A stretch of 64,000 nt of DNA from Heterodera schachtii (lineage: Eukaryota; Nematoda; Chromadorea; Rhabditida; Heteroderidae), in assembly GCA_023374025.1 (NCBI GenBank), contig SIJG01000070.1:62001-126000 (forward strand), in the 5' to 3' direction. Below are positions 62,979 to 64,000 of this stretch, one piece after another. Each line of letters begins with the position of its first letter. Position 1 is the stretch's first letter. Made by a program: the position numbers and the translations under genes. The notes beneath the pieces are model-generated. The model was not told the origin of the DNA, searched no databases, and saw only the letters and a program-made list of their open reading frames with translations.

Positions 62979-64000
62979 ATGCCCGACTTGAACAATTTTA
63001 CGGTAATTAAAAAATTAATTAATATATATTATTTTTTATATGGGTTTCAGTTCTTTTTGGAATTCAAAAATGAAACTCCAAACTGGAAACTGATCAGCTT
63101 TGCTGCCATATTTGGTGTCATCGCCACCCTTGGAATTGTTCTTAATTTTTCAGTCATTTATGTCACCATTAGGACAAAGTAATTAAATATATTTTTAATT
63201 TAATATTAATTATTTTATGTCACTCAATGGCACCGTTAATATCTTTTGGCATTTTGCTCCTTTTTTGAATTTTTTCATCAATCTGGCCATTTTTTGTTCG
63301 TTTACGTCGCATTTTCTGGGCAGAATTTAATTGCATTTCGTTTGGCCACAAAAATTTTATGTTTACCAGCATTTGGTTTTGGTAAGTTAAAAGTTTGAAT
63401 TTTTAATTTATTTAATTAATTATTTGGCAGCTTCAAGTTTAACTTCGATGCTTTTCACCGGCATTGACCGTATGATCATATTAATCGTTTGTGAAATGTA
63501 CTGTATATAACATGAATTAAGTGAATTCAATCAAAATTTATAGGCATAATAAATTCAAAATTCGCTTGTATTTGGCAATTGTTACAATTATTTCAATGCT
63601 ATATGGCTGCTTAATCTGTTTTAATGTGCTTAATGATGGGAACTTACACAATGATCAAATGATCACCGGTTGCTTGTTGACATTTTCTTGGAATTGTGAT
63701 AAAATTTAAATCAGCCGGTGATTATTACATAATTATATCATTAAAATTTTAATTGTCCTTAATTTAGGTTTGCCCTCAGCCAATTCGATGAATCATGGCG
63801 TTTTTCGAGCTCTTTGTTGTATCATCATAATGAATATTGGAGGCTATTTTATTTGTTTGCTTTTTGTTACTCTGATCATGCATTTAATTGCCTCTCCGAT
63901 CAATGCTTGGTTTGTGCAAGTAATTACTGCAATTCTGTTGAACATTGGCGCGGCATCGAATGGACCCATTTTATATTTTACGAGGTGTTTTTTAACTAAT
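62979..64000 (+). pseudogene. Decayed copy of the 40.3-kb chemoreceptor, cut by the window end
   Basis: Exon by exon it follows the gene at 40278 (MPDLNNFT, FFLEFKNETPNWKLISF, SMLFTGIDRMIILIV, HNKFKIRLYLAIVTIIS, NHGVFRALCCIIIMNIGGYF). Defects: the acceptor of exon 3 is lost (TTTTAG became TTTTAT), and a deletion fuses exon 5 to the end of exon 6, removing an intron and most of TM5 and giving a stop (SWNCDKI). The ends of the TM6-TM7 exon run to the window edge. About 0.35 kb of upstream DNA is also shared, so the whole segment was duplicated. Confidence 0.85.

Noticed and set aside
1..64000. CRISPR array or bacterial operon content
   Set aside because: No regularly spaced short repeats with unique spacers; introns and gene families are eukaryotic.

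Overview
The window looks like AT-rich nuclear DNA of a nematode. Genes are split into small exons by short GT-AG introns ending in TTTTCAG, TTTTAG or TTAAG. The commonest gene type is a nematode-restricted 7TM chemoreceptor (srsx-like) with eight small exons and recurring FTGIDR and NIGGY motifs. Secreted-protein genes and many short hAT-type elements fill the rest. I cannot name the species. No rRNA, tRNA or CRISPR array was found.

Left part (1-28 kb). An 865-bp unit carrying a two-exon 79-aa gene is tandemly repeated (three copies visible, probably more to the left) and runs into a 1.9-kb hAT-like element with a perfect 8-bp target duplication. Next come chemoreceptor copies in various states of decay (6.0-7.2, 10.2-11.5, 18.3-21.1, 22.5-24.5 kb), one of them split inside an exon by a 665-bp hAT-like element. 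Among them lie a GA microsatellite, a two-exon gene for a secreted acidic protein (14.2-15.1 kb), an unrecognised four-exon gene (15.2-16.3 kb) and several non-autonomous inverted-repeat elements.

Middle part (28-42 kb). Two chemoreceptor genes look intact (29.5-31.1 and 40.3-41.6 kb). A nine-exon minus-strand gene (32.8-35.6 kb) encodes a phosphatidylinositol phosphate kinase fold preceded by a signal peptide; a fragment of a second copy lies at 37.8 kb.

Right part (42.7-61.1 kb). A non-autonomous plus-strand LTR retrotransposon (318-bp LTRs) has been split by a 15.5-kb minus-strand LTR element with 378/379-bp LTRs, a 6-bp AAAAAG target duplication, a primer-binding-site candidate and a polypurine tract. 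The inner element encodes, in its own order: Gag; one 1174-aa frame joining a zinc knuckle, an envelope-like glycoprotein and an aspartic protease; a truncated reverse transcriptase; integrase; a small membrane protein; and a 1112-aa UPF1-like SF1 helicase. A 19-bp motif occurs eleven times only inside this element, mostly at module boundaries and in more than one reading frame. This is the most unusual signal in the window.

Right edge (61.1-64 kb). This is a decayed duplicate of the 38-41.4 kb segment, including a pseudogene copy of the 40.3-kb receptor. Several otherwise coherent genes carry a single-base frame break, so some apparent pseudogenes could reflect assembly errors.
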